Shown: piece after piece, positions 43,943 through 53,547 of the stretch
Layout of the letters: every line of letters starts with the position of its first letter
Numbering within the stretch: the first letter of the stretch is position 1
Origin: Bacteroidota bacterium
GTDB lineage: Bacteria > Bacteroidota > Bacteroidia > Chitinophagales > Chitinophagaceae
Length of the DNA: 64,000 nt
NCBI GenBank assembly: GCA_018267725.1
Contig: JAFDXY010000009.1
Location: forward strand, 455,000-518,999
Direction: 5' to 3'
Program-made: the position numbers and the translations under genes
The notes under the pieces: model-generated
The model's database searches: none
Told to the model about the DNA's origin: nothing
What the model saw: the letters and a program-made list of their open reading frames with translations, nothing else

Positions 43943-45847
43943 TTATTTGCCAAGCAGTTTGTAATTAAAAAATATGAGTTTAATATCGGTTAAATAATCA
44001 TAATCTTTTGCATACTGTTTATCGGCTTGATTTAAAATAGTTTCATCTAATATTTTTTTTGTTGATGAACATTGTATTACAGAAGGTTTTATATACGGAA
44101 GATGGTTGTTGTAGGAATAATAGCCAACAAATGTTTTGTAACCTATAAAAATTTGCCAACAGTTTTTAATTGCGTTGAAACCATTTTTAATAAATAAAAG
44201 TTGCAACGGAAAAGTTAGCAGTAAAATAAAAGATGCCACAACATCTACCAACCGTTTTAATCTTTTATAATATGGCATTGAAAGATTGAATGAACCATTA
44301 ATGCTGTACGAAATACCTGTTTCGTTTTTGTTGTAACTGTTTATTATGGTATTGGTTGAAGTATTGTAAAACGAAAAGCAACAATCTTCATTATATTGTT
44401 TTATTAAAAAAATTATTTCGTGTACAGATAATTTCGGAGTGCAAAAAATTATTTCGGTAATATTTAAACGAGTAATATTTTCTTTTAATTCTTTAGCATA
44501 ATTAGTTGCAGAAATGTTTGCAATTATTTTTTCGTTCCGATTAAATTCTTTTAAAATAACAACAATATTTTCAGCATCATCTTTACCGCCAACAACAACC
44601 GATTTTAATAATGAAAAGTTTTGATAGTTACCAATTTTAAATTGCAATAAAACCCATCTACTTAAAGTAATTAAAACAGTTGCAACAATACTTCCTACTA
44701 ACACAACGCCTCTTGAAAAACGAATATTCTCGGGCAATAAAGAATAAAAAGCCAATAAAACCACAGTTGCCGAAACTGAAGACAGCAAAGCTTTTGAGGG
44801 TTTATAAAAATTATCGTACATACCTGCAATTGCTGCAGCTAACACAAACGCAATAGTGTAAAGTGGTATAGCATAAGTTATAAAATGAGTATCAAACTCA
44901 ACTCCGTTTTTTATGTAAACAATCCAAGTTTTTTTTACAATAAAAAGTGAAGTATAAACAATTGCAACATCTAATAAAGGCAATAATTTTTTATTCATCC
45001 ATTGTTTTATAAATGCTGCAATAGCAGTTATATTAATTAACCATTTAACAACTGTTGCATATTTTATTGCTTCGGTTTTTGCATAATGTTTTTCAACAAA
45101 AACCTTCATTGCACCATAAAATATTTTAGTGTATTTAATATTCGGTTTGCCAATACTTTCTCCTTTAAAATGAATAACAGATAAATTCCCTAAATAATAA
45201 TTACTATAACCTAATTGTTTTATACGATAACTTAAATCAATATCTTCTCCGTACATAAAAAAGTTTTCATCAAAACCATTACATACAGTAAATACATTTT
45301 TATACATTAACATAAATGCACCGCACAAAGCATCTACTTCATGTATTTCATTTTTATTTAAATTACCTAAGCCGTATTTATTAATTTTTTTTGAAGAAGA
45401 AAATAAAGTTGCAAGCCCTGTTAGTTTATAAAACGAAGAAATTATTGAAGGGAAAGCTCTTTTACTTTCTGGTAAAAATTTCCCGCTTCCATCAATCATT
45501 TGCACACCAACTGCACCAGCGTTTTTTTTAGTTTTAATAAAGGCAATACTTTCTTTTATGGCGTTTTCATCAACTAAAGTATCGGGGTTTAAAAATAAAA
45601 TAAATTCTCCTGAAGCTATTGCTGCACCTGCATTACAAGCTTTTGCAAAACCTGTATTGGTTTTATTCTCTATTAGTTTTACAAACGGGAAACGTGTTTT
45701 TAAATACGTGCAACTATCATCGGCAGAAGCATTATCAACCACAATAATTTCTGCTTCAACTTCAACTAAAGCATTTTGTACTGAGGCTAAACATTGCCCC
45801 AGAAAATATTTTACATTGTAATTAACTATAATAACAGAAACTAACAA
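43943..45847 (-). CDS. Family 2 glycosyltransferase fused to a sugar-phosphotransferase-like membrane module
   Basis: This 634-residue protein has an N-terminal GT2 domain (residues 1-240): VSVIIVNYNVKYFLGQCL, the DNAS motif, FLNPDTLVDENA and the acceptor-site pair MYGEDIDLSYRIKQLGYSN. Then come several transmembrane helices (about 265-400), a Rossmann-like CoA-binding_3 type segment (VVVGGKDDAENIVVIL, about 430-500) and a final membrane hairpin YKRLKRLVDVVASFILLLTFP. The last two parts match the front of polyprenyl glycosyl-phosphotransferases, but the catalytic C-terminus is absent. Likely role: cell-surface polysaccharide or lipid-linked glycan assembly. No glycan gene cluster surrounds it. 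Confidence 0.85.
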   Translation of the reverse strand: MLVSVIIVNYNVKYFLGQCLASVQNALVEVEAEIIVVDNASADDSCTYLKTRFPFVKLIENKTNTGFAKACNAGAAIASGEFILFLNPDTLVDENAIKESIAFIKTKKNAGAVGVQMIDGSGKFLPESKRAFPSIISSFYKLTGLATLFSSSKKINKYGLGNLNKNEIHEVDALCGAFMLMYKNVFTVCNGFDENFFMYGEDIDLSYRIKQLGYSNYYLGNLSVIHFKGESIGKPNIKYTKIFYGAMKVFVEKHYAKTEAIKYATVVKWLINITAIAAFIKQWMNKKLLPLLDVAIVYTSLFIVKKTWIVYIKNGVEFDTHFITYAIPLYTIAFVLAAAIAGMYDNFYKPSKALLSSVSATVVLLAFYSLLPENIRFSRGVVLVGSIVATVLITLSRWVLLQFKIGNYQNFSLLKSVVVGGKDDAENIVVILKEFNRNEKIIANISATNYAKELKENITRLNITEIIFCTPKLSVHEIIFLIKQYNEDCCFSFYNTSTNTIINSYNKNETGISYSINGSFNLSMPYYKRLKRLVDVVASFILLLTFPLQLLFIKNGFNAIKNCWQIFIGYKTFVGYYSYNNHLPYIKPSVIQCSSTKKILDETILNQADKQYAKDYDYLTDIKLIFFNYKLLGK

Positions 45848-45933
45848 TTTAAACTTATTATGTACGAAGTAATGTGTTTACACACAAGCTGCCAAATAAC
45901 AAATATTACTATATGCAAACGTATATTTGCCGT

Positions 45934-46713
45934 ATGTTATTACAACAAACTCTTATAAAAGCAACAGAAGCAGGTGCTGCCATAATGAAAGAATATTTTG
46001 ACAAGCATTTTACTGTTTCTAATAAAGAAGGAATTAATAATTTAGTTACAGAAGTAGATCATAAAAGCGAAGAAGCTATTTTAAATGTAATTAAAAAAGA
46101 ATTTCCCGATCATTATATTTTAAGTGAAGAAGCGGGAGAAATAATTCAAGAAAGTGAATACAAATGGATTATTGATCCTATTGATGGCACTGTAAATTAT
46201 GCCAACGGTATTCCTATTTGTTGTGTAAGTATTGGGATAGAAAAAAATGGTAAAATGCAAATGGGTGCTGTATTTAACCCGTTTATTAATGAATTTTATT
46301 TTGCAGAACGTGGGCAAGGTGCAACACTAAACAATAAAAAAATTTCTGTAAGCAATAAAACAGAAGTAATAAAAAGTTGTTTGGTTACAGGCTTTCCTTA
46401 CACCTATTTAGATACGCCCAACGGTCCATTGCAAGTATTTGAAAAATTTATTAGAAAAGGAATTCCTGTAAGAAGATTAGGCAGTGCAGCAATAGATTTA
46501 TGTTGGGTAGCTGCCGGAAGATTTGATGGTTTTTACGAACACAAATTAAGTGCATGGGATAGTGCAGCAGGTTTTATAATTGTAGAAGAAGCAGGCGGAA
46601 AAGTTACAGACCTTACAGGAAAATATTATAACCCATATCAACCAGGTTTAATTGCTACCAATGGAAAAATTCATGATGAAGTTGTAAAAATTGTAAACGG
46701 AGGAGAAGTGTAG
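45934..46713 (+). CDS. suhB: Inositol-1-monophosphatase family protein
   Basis: This 259-residue Mg-dependent phosphatase has EEAGEIIQ with the metal Glu, IIDPIDGTVNYANG (metal motif DPIDGT, about residue 80) and the terminal WDSAAGFIIVEEAGG (about 205). In bacteria such proteins act on inositol monophosphate, on PAP-type substrates or with RNA polymerase. The frame is open to a GTG 20 codons upstream. I chose the ATG at 45934 because MLLQQTLIKATEAG is the usual N-terminus. A TATATTTG sequence at 45922-45929 would make the message nearly leaderless. The repeat element begins directly after its stop. Confidence 0.9.
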   Translation: MLLQQTLIKATEAGAAIMKEYFDKHFTVSNKEGINNLVTEVDHKSEEAILNVIKKEFPDHYILSEEAGEIIQESEYKWIIDPIDGTVNYANGIPICCVSIGIEKNGKMQMGAVFNPFINEFYFAERGQGATLNNKKISVSNKTEVIKSCLVTGFPYTYLDTPNGPLQVFEKFIRKGIPVRRLGSAAIDLCWVAAGRFDGFYEHKLSAWDSAAGFIIVEEAGGKVTDLTGKYYNPYQPGLIATNGKIHDEVVKIVNGGEV

Positions 46714-46714
46714 A

Positions 46715-46763
46715 AAAGTACGAAGTACAAAGTGTGAAGTACGAATATGAATTATGAAGTAAA
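46715..46763. repeat. Left heptamer array (GAAGTAC type)
   Basis: The units AAAGTAC, GAAGTAC, AAAGTGT, GAAGTAC, GAATATG, AATTATG and AAGTAAA run in 7-nt phase. The unit is the reverse complement of GTACTTC on the right side. Confidence 0.75.
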
Positions 46764-46775
46764 ATATTACATGCT

Positions 46776-47129
46776 ATGCAAGATTTAAAAGCTCGAACAT
46801 TTATGTTTGCTGTATCGGTTGGGAAACTAATTATAGATATGCCAGATTCAAGAGTTAATAAACATTATTTTGCACAAATAGTTCGTTGCTCATCTTCTGT
46901 TGGAGCTAATTATAGAGCAGCAAGAAGAGCTAAATCAAATGCCGATTTCATAAATAAATTAAAAATTGTAGAAGAAGAATGCGATGAGTCAATTTATTTC
47001 CTTGAATTGTTGGCTGAGTTTAATCTAACATACAAAGAACAATTAAAAACTTTAATCAATGAAGGAACTGAAATTTTGAAAATTATAGTTACTTCTATTA
47101 CTACCACAAGAAATAAAATAAACAATTAA
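46776..47129 (+). CDS. Four-helix-bundle protein (23S rRNA intervening-sequence-protein family)
   Basis: This 117-residue all-helical protein (MQDLKARTFMFAVSVGKLII, then SSSVGANYRAARRAKSNADFINKL and EECDESIYFLELLAEF) matches the TIGR02436-type four-helix-bundle family, first found in 23S rRNA intervening sequences and related to the Avd accessory protein of diversity-generating retroelements. Members form pentamers with basic surfaces and probably bind nucleic acid; their role is unknown. It sits alone between suhB and thiL, bounded by inverted heptamer arrays, in what may be a mobile element. It belongs to a different subgroup from the decayed copy near atpD. Confidence 0.87.
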   Translation: MQDLKARTFMFAVSVGKLIIDMPDSRVNKHYFAQIVRCSSSVGANYRAARRAKSNADFINKLKIVEEECDESIYFLELLAEFNLTYKEQLKTLINEGTEILKIIVTSITTTRNKINN

Positions 47130-47148
47130 AATACTTTTTAAATATATA

Positions 47149-47225
47149 GTACTTTATACATTGTACTTCGTAAATCGTACTTCGTAAATTGTACTTCGTA
47201 AATCGTACTTCGTAAATCGTACTTA
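47149..47225. repeat. Right heptamer array (GTACTTC/GTAAATC type)
   Basis: Eleven consecutive 7-nt units run in perfect phase: GTACTTT, ATACATT, then GTACTTC alternating with GTAAATC or GTAAATT, ending GTACTTA. The array stops 1 nt before the thiL start codon. Confidence 0.92.
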
Positions 47226-47226
47226 T

Positions 47227-48258
47227 ATGCCTAACAGAACAGAAATATCAGCATTGGGAGAGTTTGGTTTAATTGAACATCTCACCAAAAATTTTGAAAT
47301 ACAAAATGCATCAACCGTTGTAAGTGTTGGAGATGATGCAGCCGTTATAGATCATTTTGGCAAACAAACTGTTGTTACAACCGATTTATTAATTGAAGGC
47401 ATTCACTTCGATTTAATGTACACACCTTTAAAACATTTAGGTTATAAAAGTGTAATTGTAAATATTAGCGATGTGTATGCAATGAATGCAACACCTACAC
47501 AAATAACCATCAGCATTGGTATTAGCAATCGTTTTAGTATTGAAGCATTAGATGAATTTTACGAAGGTGTTTATGCAGCTTGCGAAAAATATGGCGTTGA
47601 TTTAGTTGGTGGAGATACTTCTTCATCAAATAAAGGATTTATTATATCTGTTACAGCTATTGGCGAAGTACAAACCGATAAATTTATAAAAAGAAATACT
47701 GCACAAAAAGGAGATTTAATTTGTGTTAGCGGAGATTTAGGCGGAGCTTTTTTAGGTTTAACTTTAATGGAAAGAGAAAAGAAAATTTATTTAGAAAATC
47801 CGCAAATACAACCAGACCTTGAAGGTGAAGATTATATTGTAGGAAGGTTATTAAAACCTGAAGCAAGAAAAGATATTATTAATTTTTTTGCTGAAAATGA
47901 TATTACACCAACTGCTATGATGGATGTAAGTGATGGCTTAAGCAGCGAAGTTTTACATATATGCAAACAAAGCAATTTGGGTTGTGTTGTGTACGAAGAA
48001 AAAATTCCTATACACGATGCTGCCAAAAACGCTGCATTTAAATTTGGTTTAGACCCTACCGTTTGTGCATTAAACGGCGGAGAAGATTATGAACTTATTT
48101 TTACCTTAAAGCAAGAAGATTACGATAAAATTGTTTTGAATGAAGAGATAAGTGTAATTGGCTACACTACCGATGCAGAGCAAGGTTACAAACTGCAAAC
48201 CAAAGGTGGTAGTACACACAATATTACTGCACAAGGCTGGAATGCTTTTACAAAATAA
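47227..48258 (+). CDS. thiL: Thiamine-monophosphate kinase
   Basis: This 343-residue enzyme makes thiamine diphosphate, the active cofactor. Family motifs are VGDDAAVID (about residue 38), TTDLLIEGIHFD, VNISDVYAMNA, VGGDTSSSNKG and MDVSDGLSSEV (about 220), covering the Mg-ATP and substrate sites. The full length is normal. Its start codon lies directly after the heptamer array, so its promoter and leader must be within the inserted element or further upstream. KorB, encoded elsewhere in the window, uses this cofactor. Confidence 0.95.
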   Translation: MPNRTEISALGEFGLIEHLTKNFEIQNASTVVSVGDDAAVIDHFGKQTVVTTDLLIEGIHFDLMYTPLKHLGYKSVIVNISDVYAMNATPTQITISIGISNRFSIEALDEFYEGVYAACEKYGVDLVGGDTSSSNKGFIISVTAIGEVQTDKFIKRNTAQKGDLICVSGDLGGAFLGLTLMEREKKIYLENPQIQPDLEGEDYIVGRLLKPEARKDIINFFAENDITPTAMMDVSDGLSSEVLHICKQSNLGCVVYEEKIPIHDAAKNAAFKFGLDPTVCALNGGEDYELIFTLKQEDYDKIVLNEEISVIGYTTDAEQGYKLQTKGGSTHNITAQGWNAFTK

Positions 48259-48271
48259 CACATGCTTTGCA

Positions 48272-49759
48272 ATGCAAAAATGCAGTAATATATTTTTTCA
48301 TATAATAATATTTTTATCTTTCACTTCTTGCTCTTTAACAAGAACTGCACACTATCAATTCAATCAAAAATATGCTGCACAAAAATTAAAAGAAGATGTT
48401 GTGTTGCTTAAAAAAATTTTAGAAGCCAATCATCCATCTCTTTATTGGTACACAACCAAAGATTCTTTAGATGCAAGATTTAATACTGTTATAAATAGCA
48501 TTACAGATTCATTAACGGAGGTTGAGTTTCGTAATAAAGTTGCTTATATTATAAGTGGTATTCATTGTGGACATACTTCGGTTCGTTTTTCAAAACAATA
48601 TAATAAACAAGCATTCAAACATATTTATCCAGCATTTCCTTTAAGCATAAAAGTTTGGCAAGATAGCATGGTGGTTTTAGGGAATTTATTAAAAAATAAT
48701 AAGCAACTAAAGCCCGGTACCGTTATTACTTCTATCAACGGAAAAACTATTGAAACCATTACTACATCTATGTTTCCTTATATTAGTACAGATGGATATG
48801 CTACTAATTACAAGTATCAAGTTATAAGTGGAAACTTTGGCGGATGGTATAAAAATATATTTGGATTAGAAAAAAATTACAGCATTAATTATATAGATTC
48901 ATTAGGCAATAAACAACAAACTATTCTTTCAAACTTTACATTAAAAAAAGATACAGTTACAAAAAAAGATAGTATTATTTCTTTAAGCCCACCTATTGAA
49001 AAAAGAATTAAAATTTCTGCATTACAACAAAAACGTTCATTAAGTATTGATACTTCTTTTAGTGCTGCTTATATGCGTTTAACAACTTTTGGCAGAGCAA
49101 AACTTAAAAAATTTTTCAGGCAATCTTTCCGAGCTATTCATAAAAACAATTTAAACAATTTAATAATAGATTTAAGAGAAAATGGTGGCGGCAACGTAGA
49201 TAATTTTGTGAAACTTACGCAGTATGTAAAAGATACAACTTTTAATATTGGCGATACTGTAGAAGCCGTTACAAGAAAATTAGCATACAAAAAATATATT
49301 CATCCCGGTATTATACAATGGCTAAACTTAAATTTTCTTACTACTAAAAAAGCAGATGGCAATTACCATCAACAACAATCGGAAGAACATTATTTTAAAT
49401 TAAAAACAAAACATCATTTTAATGGGCATATTTATATTGTAACAGGTGGTTATACTTATAGTGCTGCAAGTATGTTTGCCGGAATAATGAAAGGGCAACA
49501 CAATGTTACAATAGTTGGTGAAGAAACGGGCGGCGGTTATTATGGTAATACGGCTATGCAAATTCCTGATATTATTATACCAACTTCACATTTGCGTATT
49601 AGATTGCCTTTGTTTAAAGTTGTATTAAATGCAAATAGAGCTAAAAACGGAAGAGGTGTTTTGCCCGATGTATATGTTCCGCCTTCTTCAATTGCTATTA
49701 AAAAAAATATTGATATAAAATTAGACGCAATTAAAAATTTAATTCGTACAAATCCATAA
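48272..49759 (+). CDS. S41-family peptidase, lipoprotein
   Basis: This protein of about 495 residues has a lipoprotein-like signal (FFHIIIFLSFTSCS, Cys near residue 21). A PDZ-like region follows (KPGTVITSINGKTIETI, about 150-175), then the S41 catalytic part: LIIDLRENGGGNVDNF, VTGGYTYSAASMFAGI with the nucleophile Ser in the SAAS block, and GEETGGGYYGN. It is probably a C-terminal-processing or tail-specific protease outside the inner membrane. The frame is open upstream into thiL, but the ATG at 48272 gives the lipoprotein signal. Its stop lies inside the atpC terminator. Confidence 0.87.
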   Translation: MQKCSNIFFHIIIFLSFTSCSLTRTAHYQFNQKYAAQKLKEDVVLLKKILEANHPSLYWYTTKDSLDARFNTVINSITDSLTEVEFRNKVAYIISGIHCGHTSVRFSKQYNKQAFKHIYPAFPLSIKVWQDSMVVLGNLLKNNKQLKPGTVITSINGKTIETITTSMFPYISTDGYATNYKYQVISGNFGGWYKNIFGLEKNYSINYIDSLGNKQQTILSNFTLKKDTVTKKDSIISLSPPIEKRIKISALQQKRSLSIDTSFSAAYMRLTTFGRAKLKKFFRQSFRAIHKNNLNNLIIDLRENGGGNVDNFVKLTQYVKDTTFNIGDTVEAVTRKLAYKKYIHPGIIQWLNLNFLTTKKADGNYHQQQSEEHYFKLKTKHHFNGHIYIVTGGYTYSAASMFAGIMKGQHNVTIVGEETGGGYYGNTAMQIPDIIIPTSHLRIRLPLFKVVLNANRAKNGRGVLPDVYVPPSSIAIKKNIDIKLDAIKNLIRTNP

Positions 49760-49790
49760 AAAAAGCCTTCAAATTATTGCTTGAAGGCTA
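49757..49790 (-). terminator. Rho-independent terminator of atpD-atpC
   Basis: On the minus strand the 9-bp perfect stem AGCCTTCAA/TTGAAGGCT with an 8-nt loop is followed by seven T residues, 32 nt after the atpC stop. Confidence 0.88.
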
Positions 49791-49821
49791 CCGATATATT
49801 TCAAAGTATCTAACTATTTTA

Positions 49822-50073
49822 TTACGCTTCTTTTACATTTTCTACTAATACTGTAGCTTTATTATTTAACACTTCTACAAAGCCACCACTTATAGTATAA
49901 TTTTCTGTGTTTGATTTGCTTATTAATATTTTTACACTTCCTTTACCCAATGCACTAATTAAAGGTGCGTGGTTATTTAATACTTCAAACAAACCATCTG
50001 TTCCGGGTAATTGTACTCCATATACCTCGCCGCTATACAATTTTTTTTCGGGTGTTAATATTTCTAAAGTCAT
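49822..50073 (-). CDS. atpC: F1 ATP synthase epsilon subunit, short form
   Basis: This 83-residue subunit contains only the N-terminal beta-sandwich domain (MTLEILTPEKKLYSGEVYGVQLPGTDG, later NNHAPLISALGKG and FVEVLNNKATVLVENV). The C-terminal two-helix domain that inhibits ATP hydrolysis in other bacteria is missing, as is usual in Bacteroidota. It links the central stalk to the c-ring in F1Fo. It follows atpD in the same direction, but the gap is 442 nt because a heptamer-flanked element with a decayed gene has been inserted between them. The element begins 2 nt upstream of its start codon. Confidence 0.94.
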   Translation of the reverse strand: MTLEILTPEKKLYSGEVYGVQLPGTDGLFEVLNNHAPLISALGKGSVKILISKSNTENYTISGGFVEVLNNKATVLVENVKEA

Positions 50074-50075
50074 TG

Positions 50076-50117
50076 TTAGAATTTAGTAGTTAGAATTTAG
50101 TAGTTAGTAGTTAGTTT
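50076..50117. repeat. Heptamer array (TTAGTAG type)
   Basis: Six units are in perfect 7-nt phase: TTAGAAT, TTAGTAG, TTAGAAT, TTAGTAG, TTAGTAG, TTAGTTT. Confidence 0.92.
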
Positions 50118-50463
50118 GATAATGATTTTTGCAATCCTATTATCATTTTTTGAATTTCATCTAATTTGACTAAAACGCTTCTAACTGTATTTTATTAAAA
50201 TAATTAAACCTGTTTGCTAATATTAATTGCGTTTCTAATTCATAACTTGAACCCAATGCTATACTTAGAAAATGTTTAAATTCATTCTTTGAATTTCTTC
50301 CTGCACCCTCTGCAATATTGGATGCTACAGAAACAACACATTTTTTTATTTAAGCAGTTAATCCAAACTTTTCATCGTTTGGAAATTGATTAGTCAGTAA
50401 ATAAACAATTTCACACAATTCAATAGCTCTCTGCCAAACAATTAATTCTTTAAATTTATTCAT
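50111..50463 (-). pseudogene. Decayed four-helix-bundle (23S rRNA IVP-family) gene
   Basis: Minus-strand translation from the ATG at 50461-50463 gives MNKFKELIVWQRAIELCEIV, continuing to FGLTA at residue 37. Then comes a TAA at 50350-50352, where the family has Gln in LTxQIKR (a CAA to TAA change would explain it). The same frame continues as IKKCVVSVASNIAEGAGR and LGSSYELETQLILANR. A later one-base loss shifts the frame so that VKLDEIQKMIIGLQKSLSN ends in a TAA within the heptamer array. The span of 353 nt equals the intact gene at 46776-47129 (354 nt) minus one base. It belongs to the VWQ-type subgroup of the family. Confidence 0.85.
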
Positions 50464-50478
50464 AACTGAATTGGCTTT

Positions 50479-50513
50479 ACTAACTACTACATACTATCTA
50501 CTAACTACTACTT
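50479..50513. repeat. Heptamer array (ACTAACT type), inverted relative to 50076-50117
   Basis: Five units are in 7-nt phase: ACTAACT, ACTACAT, ACTATCT, ACTAACT, ACTACTT. AGTTAGT, the reverse complement, occurs in the other array. Confidence 0.88.
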
Positions 50514-50515
50514 TC

Positions 50516-52027
<1,512 letters not shown>

Positions 52028-52051
52028 TTACAGGTATGCTTAAATTGGCGG

Positions 52052-52059
52052 CAAAGGTA
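52052..52059 (-). promoter_or_regulatory. Promoter -7 element of atpD
   Basis: TACCTTTG on the minus strand matches the Bacteroidota TAnnTTTG consensus and lies 43 nt upstream of the atpD ATG. A T-rich run about 20-25 nt further upstream could serve as the -33 region. Confidence 0.55.
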
Positions 52060-52192
52060 GGGGTATAAAGGGTTTTAAAAAAAACTGATTTTTTAGAAAA
52101 ATAAAGCTTTACCCAGCATTAATGAGAATTAAACTTTGTAATAGAGGAATTGTCTATACTTGTATTTTGTTTAATTATTTTAACTTGCTTGC

Positions 52193-52738
52193 ATGATAAT
52201 TGACGATAAAGAGTTATTACAGGAATTTCACCAACCCGATACAAAAGAAAAAGCATTTACTTCCATTGTAAAAAAATATCAGGAAAAACTATACTGGCAA
52301 ATAAGAAGAATGGTCGTAGTGCATGATGATGCAGACGATGTATTACAAAATGTTTTTATTAAAATGTGGAAAGGTTTAGAAAATTTTAGAGAAGATAGCC
52401 AGTTATATACTTGGATATACCGAATTGCAACTAATGAATGTTTAACATTTATAGAACAACAAAAGAAAAAAACGGCTGTATCTTTAAACGATATTGAAAG
52501 TGGTTTAAGTAATAAAATAAAAGCAGAAGATAATTTTGACAGTAATAAGTTAGAATGGAAACTACAGTTAGCCATTCAGCAACTACCCGAAAAGCAAAGA
52601 TTGGTATTTAATTTACGTTATTACGATGAAATGCCTTACGAAGAAATGAGTAAAATACTTGAAACCAGCGAGGGGGCTTTAAAGGCAAGTTACCACCATG
52701 CAGCCAAAAAAATTGAAGACTTTATAAAAAATAATTAA
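52193..52738 (+). CDS. ECF-type RNA polymerase sigma factor
   Basis: This 181-residue sigma-70 family protein has only regions 2 and 4. Region 2 is YWQIRRMVVVHDDADDVLQNVFIKMWKGLENFR, with the DDADDVLQ core-binding motif. Region 4 is LPEKQRLVFNLRYYDEMPYEEMSKILETSEGALKASYHHA, a helix-turn-helix that reads the -35 element. It is the first of three co-directional genes; the second has one membrane helix and may act as its anti-sigma factor, and the third is a small exported protein. The regulon is unknown. Confidence 0.93.
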   Translation: MIIDDKELLQEFHQPDTKEKAFTSIVKKYQEKLYWQIRRMVVVHDDADDVLQNVFIKMWKGLENFREDSQLYTWIYRIATNECLTFIEQQKKKTAVSLNDIESGLSNKIKAEDNFDSNKLEWKLQLAIQQLPEKQRLVFNLRYYDEMPYEEMSKILETSEGALKASYHHAAKKIEDFIKNN

Positions 52739-52794
52739 AAATCAATTAAAACAATTAAACCAAGCTATAAAAAAGCCGTCTATTGTGTGTTGAA

Positions 52795-53532
52795 ATGGAA
52801 AATAGAGCTACTATATTAAACGAATTAAAAGAATTTGCACCTGTTTTAGCTACACTTTCAAACAAAGTGCCGTACAAATTACCCGAAAATTATTTTGATA
52901 ATTTTTTAAAAGAATCTTTGAGTAAAATTAAAACACAAGCATTCTTATCTGCAATAAACGGTAACATTTATACCGTTTCTGCTAATTATTTTAATGGCTT
53001 GGCAGAAAAAATAATAAATAAAATTCGCAAGCAAGAAGTAATTGCCGAGTTAAATGAAACAGCTCCTGTTTTAGCTACACTTTCAAAAGAAAACACCTAT
53101 CACGTTCCAAAATATTATTTTGAATCTTTACAAAGTATAGAAGGCGTAAAAGTTCAACGCAAAGCAAAAGTTATTTCATTAAATATAATTCATAAATGGT
53201 TTAACTATGCTGCAGCTGCGGTTATGGCGGGCGTTTTAGTTACCGGAGCTTTTATGTATTCGGCAGGGCATAAAAAAAATACTTTTAATTTAAGTAATGA
53301 AGTAAATAAATTAAGTGATGAAGAATTACAAAGTTATTTAAACACACATCAAACACATTCTGAAGTAACTAATGATGAAGCCACAAATACAAGTACAAAT
53401 ATATTTAATGCAGATAGCATATATATAAGTAATGAAATGCAATTATTAAGCGACGAAGAATTGCAAGAATATATAAACAATAGTGGAGATGTTTCTCAAA
53501 AAAGCACTATTACAGCAAAATTAAACAGTTAA
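52795..53532 (+). CDS. Single-pass membrane protein with internal repeats, possible anti-sigma factor
   Basis: The protein (245 residues from the ATG at 52795) has two copies of a motif in its N-terminal half: APVLATLSNKVPYKLPENYFDNF (about residues 14-36) and APVLATLSKENTYHVPKYYFESL (about 97-119), with a related third VSANYFNGLAEKI between them. One transmembrane helix follows (about 141-163), then a periplasmic tail with a second duplicated motif, LSDEELQSYLN and LSDEELQEYIN. Its position next to an ECF sigma gene suggests an anti-sigma role, but no zinc-finger or known anti-sigma domain is visible. The frame opens at a TTG four codons upstream. Confidence 0.75.
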   Translation: MENRATILNELKEFAPVLATLSNKVPYKLPENYFDNFLKESLSKIKTQAFLSAINGNIYTVSANYFNGLAEKIINKIRKQEVIAELNETAPVLATLSKENTYHVPKYYFESLQSIEGVKVQRKAKVISLNIIHKWFNYAAAAVMAGVLVTGAFMYSAGHKKNTFNLSNEVNKLSDEELQSYLNTHQTHSEVTNDEATNTSTNIFNADSIYISNEMQLLSDEELQEYINNSGDVSQKSTITAKLNS

Positions 53533-53547
53533 TTAATTTTATATTAA

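Larger units (their letters stand above)
46714..47225 (+). mobile_element. Candidate heptamer-flanked element carrying a four-helix-bundle ORF
   Basis: A left array of GAAGTAC-type heptamers (46715-46763) and a right array of GTACTTC/GTAAATC heptamers (47149-47225) are reverse complements and enclose one four-helix-bundle gene. The left array starts 2 nt after the suhB stop and the right array ends 1 nt before the thiL ATG. No transposase is present. A second copy with another heptamer lies at 50076-50513. Confidence 0.65.
50076..50513 (-). mobile_element. Candidate heptamer-flanked element with decayed four-helix-bundle gene, between atpD and atpC
   Basis: Heptamer arrays TTAGTAG/TTAGAAT (50076-50117) and ACTAACT/ACTACTT (50479-50513) are reverse-complementary and enclose a broken four-helix-bundle ORF on the minus strand. 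The arrays end 2 nt from the atpC start codon and 2 nt from the atpD stop codon. The architecture is the same as at 46714-47225, with a different heptamer sequence. Confidence 0.65.

Noticed and set aside
48158..48271. N-terminal extension of the S41 protease into thiL
   Set aside because: The extension reads thiL DNA in another frame; the ATG at 48272 gives a lipoprotein signal and no overlap.
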